NCBI GenBank assembly: GCA_945896675.1
Contig: CAMDEM010000009.1
Coordinates: 1-64,000, forward strand
DNA from: Cyanobium sp. NIES-981
Lineage (GTDB): Bacteria > Cyanobacteriota > Cyanobacteriia > PCC-6307 > Cyanobiaceae
Length of the DNA stretch: 64,000 nt
Direction: 5' to 3'
The notes under the pieces are model-generated. The model had not been told where the DNA came from, did not search any database, and worked only from the letters and a program-made list of their open reading frames with translations. The translations under genes and the position numbers were made by a program. Shown here one piece after another: positions 61,927 to 64,000 of the stretch. How positions within the stretch are numbered: position 1 is the stretch's first letter; every line of letters begins with the position of its first letter.

Positions 61927-62859
61927 ATGCCTGAATCAGGGAATCATCCTTTGGGCGACCAGTTGTTGCGGGCTACGGCCGCCGATGGAGGCATCCGCAT
62001 GGTGGCCGTGACCACCACCGAAGCCAGTCGGGTGGCCCGCCAAAGGCATGGGCTGTCGTATATCACCACGGCCCTATTGGGGCGTGCCATGACGGCCGGT
62101 CTACTGCTCGCCAGCTCCATGAAGGTGGCCCATGGCCGGGTCAACCTGCGCATCCAATCCGATGGACCCCTGAAGGGATTGATGGTGGATGCGGGGCGCG
62201 ATGGCACTGTGCGGGGCTACGTGGGCAACCCCCAGCTCGAGCTGGATCTGGTGCAACCCATCGATGGCGGCAGCCAGTTCGACTTCAAAACAGCCACCGG
62301 CACGGGCTACCTCCACGTCGTCCGCGACCTGGGCGAAGGTGAACCGTTCAGCTCCACGGTAGAACTGGTGAGCGGTGGCATTGGCGACGACCTCGCCTCC
62401 TACCTGGTCCATTCCGAGCAAACCCCATCGGCGGTGTTTGTAGGCGAACAGATCGATAGCCAGGGGGTGCGCTGCAGCGGTGGAGTGCTGGTGCAGGTGC
62501 TCCCCAAGGCCGCCCGCGAACCCGCCCTGGTGGCCCTTTTGGAGGAGCGCTGCCAGGAGGTGAGGGGCTTCAGCCAACGGCTAGCCGAGCACGCCACCAA
62601 CCTGCAGGGACTCCTCGAAGACATCTTCCCCGACCTCGATCCCCAGCCCCTGGAAAGGTTGGCCAACCGCCAGGGCGTGAGATTCCAGTGCACCTGCAGC
62701 CGGGACCGCAGCGTTGGGGCCCTGCAACTGCTGGGCCGCAATGAACTCACCGCCATGCTGCAGGAAGACGGCCAGGCAGAGCTGATCTGCCACTTCTGCA
62801 ATGAGCATTACGTGGTGGAACCGCCTGAACTGGAAGCGTTGATTCAGGCTGTCAGCTGA
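61927..62859 (+). CDS. hslO: Redox-regulated chaperone Hsp33
   Basis: C-terminal [10 protein letters not shown]...[10 protein letters not shown] zinc-binding cysteines. Confidence 0.94.
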   Translation: MPESGNHPLGDQLLRATAADGGIRMVAVTTTEASRVARQRHGLSYITTALLGRAMTAGLLLASSMKVAHGRVNLRIQSDGPLKGLMVDAGRDGTVRGYVGNPQLELDLVQPIDGGSQFDFKTATGTGYLHVVRDLGEGEPFSSTVELVSGGIGDDLASYLVHSEQTPSAVFVGEQIDSQGVRCSGGVLVQVLPKAAREPALVALLEERCQEVRGFSQRLAEHATNLQGLLEDIFPDLDPQPLERLANRQGVRFQCTCSRDRSVGALQLLGRNELTAMLQEDGQAELICHFCNEHYVVEPPELEALIQAVS

Positions 62860-62881
62860 AGCGAGTTGCTCCCTTGGGGCC

Positions 62882-63574
62882 CTAACCGAGCAGCAGCGCT
62901 CCCAAAAGCAACACCACCAGGGCAGGCAAGCTCTGCACCTGGACAGAAGACAGGGGAAAGCCCATGGGGAGGGATGGATCCAAGCCCGCCGCCAGCAGAC
63001 CACCGAGCACCAAACCGAGGCTCAGCAAGCCAACGCTCCAGCCCACAGCCTTGAGAAACTTGCCAGTGCGCCGCTGGAGATTGATCACGGCCATGCCTGT
63101 AGCCAAGGCCAACAACAACTCCGGCGGGGCCGCAGGCACCAACACCAACAGGCCGAGCAAAACACCTGATGTGGCCAGAGGAAACCAGAGTTCCCGGCCC
63201 TGGGCCGCCGGCGACACCCTGGGCAGGGCCGCCTGGGCAAATTTGGGCAACTGGGTGAGCTTTGGCAGCTGGGGAAGCTTGGGCAGGGCGGACACAGACA
63301 ATTTCTGGGCCGGCGGCACCTGTTCCCGCTGGGATGCGGTTTTAGCTGCGGTGCTCACCTTGCCTTGCTGGCGCTCCTTCAAGCGCTCCATCAACACGGC
63401 GTCGTACGCGGCCTCCACTTTGGAGGAGGCCATGGTGTCGCCTGCCACTTCGAGCAGGCGGGCCCGTTTAGCCGCCTGGACCTCATCAAAACTGGCATCA
63501 GCCGTAATCCCCAAGCGCTCGTAGGGACCAGGGGCATCGGCCGGCGGCGAGGGCGAATCGGAACGTTGATTCAT
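62882..63574 (-). CDS. CPP1-like / J-domain-like membrane protein
   Basis: PYERLGITADASFDEVQAAKRARLLEVAGD...KVEAAYDAVLMERLKERQQGK followed by TM segments. Confidence 0.85.
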   Translation of the reverse strand: MNQRSDSPSPPADAPGPYERLGITADASFDEVQAAKRARLLEVAGDTMASSKVEAAYDAVLMERLKERQQGKVSTAAKTASQREQVPPAQKLSVSALPKLPQLPKLTQLPKFAQAALPRVSPAAQGRELWFPLATSGVLLGLLVLVPAAPPELLLALATGMAVINLQRRTGKFLKAVGWSVGLLSLGLVLGGLLAAGLDPSLPMGFPLSSVQVQSLPALVVLLLGALLLG

Positions 63575-63625
63575 AGGAACGAAGCCTATCGAGGCCAGCC
63601 CAGCAATGGGACGAAAAGAGTGCCC

Positions 63626-63865
63626 CTAGAACAAAGGCTCACTGTTTTGGTAACCGTCGTCCTGCTGGAGTTGGAGGAAGCAGAGCTCAGCATCAGCCAG
63701 CAGCAGGCGCTGACGATGCTTGAGCAGGGGGATCTGGGGGGGCAAATGGCTGCCTTCACGCATGACCACCGTGCCGGACGACAAACCCTCAAGATCGGGT
63801 TGAAAATTGACGTAATCGCAGCCCCCGTCAGGGCGGGGACGCACCAGCCAAACAGGCTTCGGCAT
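63626..63865 (-). CDS. Conserved hypothetical protein
   Basis: ORF MPKPVWLVRPRPDGGCDYVNFQPDLEGLSSGTVVMREGSHLPPQIPLLKHRQRLLLADAELCFLQLQQDDGYQ; longer start at 63886 possible. Confidence 0.6.
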   Translation of the reverse strand: MPKPVWLVRPRPDGGCDYVNFQPDLEGLSSGTVVMREGSHLPPQIPLLKHRQRLLLADAELCFLQLQQDDGYQNSEPLF

Positions 63866-64000
63866 CGCAGTGATGGATTGTTTCACCCCATGCTGGCGCG
63901 AACCGCGGCCGCCTGTGGTCCTTGGGTCCTAGGATTCACTACTGAAGAGAGAAAGAGACACGATATTTGCAGTCGTGGGCGTAAAAATGCCAATGTTCAC

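Noticed and set aside
1-64000. HIP1 (GCGATCGC) enrichment
   Set aside because: Only about two copies were noticed (near 15043 and 49822), roughly chance level for this GC content; an exact count was not computed.
1-64000. tRNA, rRNA, transposase, integrase or prophage genes
   Set aside because: No convincing sequence signatures seen by eye; a tRNAscan-SE/Infernal run would be needed to exclude small RNAs.
63887-64000. Possible start of another gene at the right edge (ATGCCAATGTTCAC)
   Set aside because: Too few codons remain in the window to assign a product.

Overview
A 64 kb, high-GC, densely coding window from a picocyanobacterium (Synechococcus/Cyanobium-like, inferred from psb30, acsF, prk, class II fba, Ycf20/DUF565, CPP1-like, DUF3531, DUF3727 and DUF2996 genes). 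Almost all of it is housekeeping and photosynthesis genes on both strands. I found no rRNA, tRNA, CRISPR array, transposase, integrase or prophage. I did not find a clearly new multi-gene system. The points most worth a second look are: (1) an aspartate-aminotransferase gene broken by an apparent out-of-frame internal deletion at an 11-nt microhomology-like junction; (2) an RNase II/R-family (Zam-like) protein whose RNB catalytic acidic motif appears to be gone; (3) a 24-bp iterated palindromic operator-like repeat between psb30 and a YkgJ-type gene; (4) a 15-bp tandem repeat immediately upstream of the DUF2996-acsF region; (5) a G11 homopolymer near the start of one of two adjacent half-size GDT1/TMEM165 genes; (6) a perfect 15-bp inverted repeat at the edge of an antiporter gene that separates phnD-like from phnC/E-like genes; and (7) small genes missed by the ORF track (rpmF and a 56-aa ORF). 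Family names come from protein recognition by eye and no database search was run.
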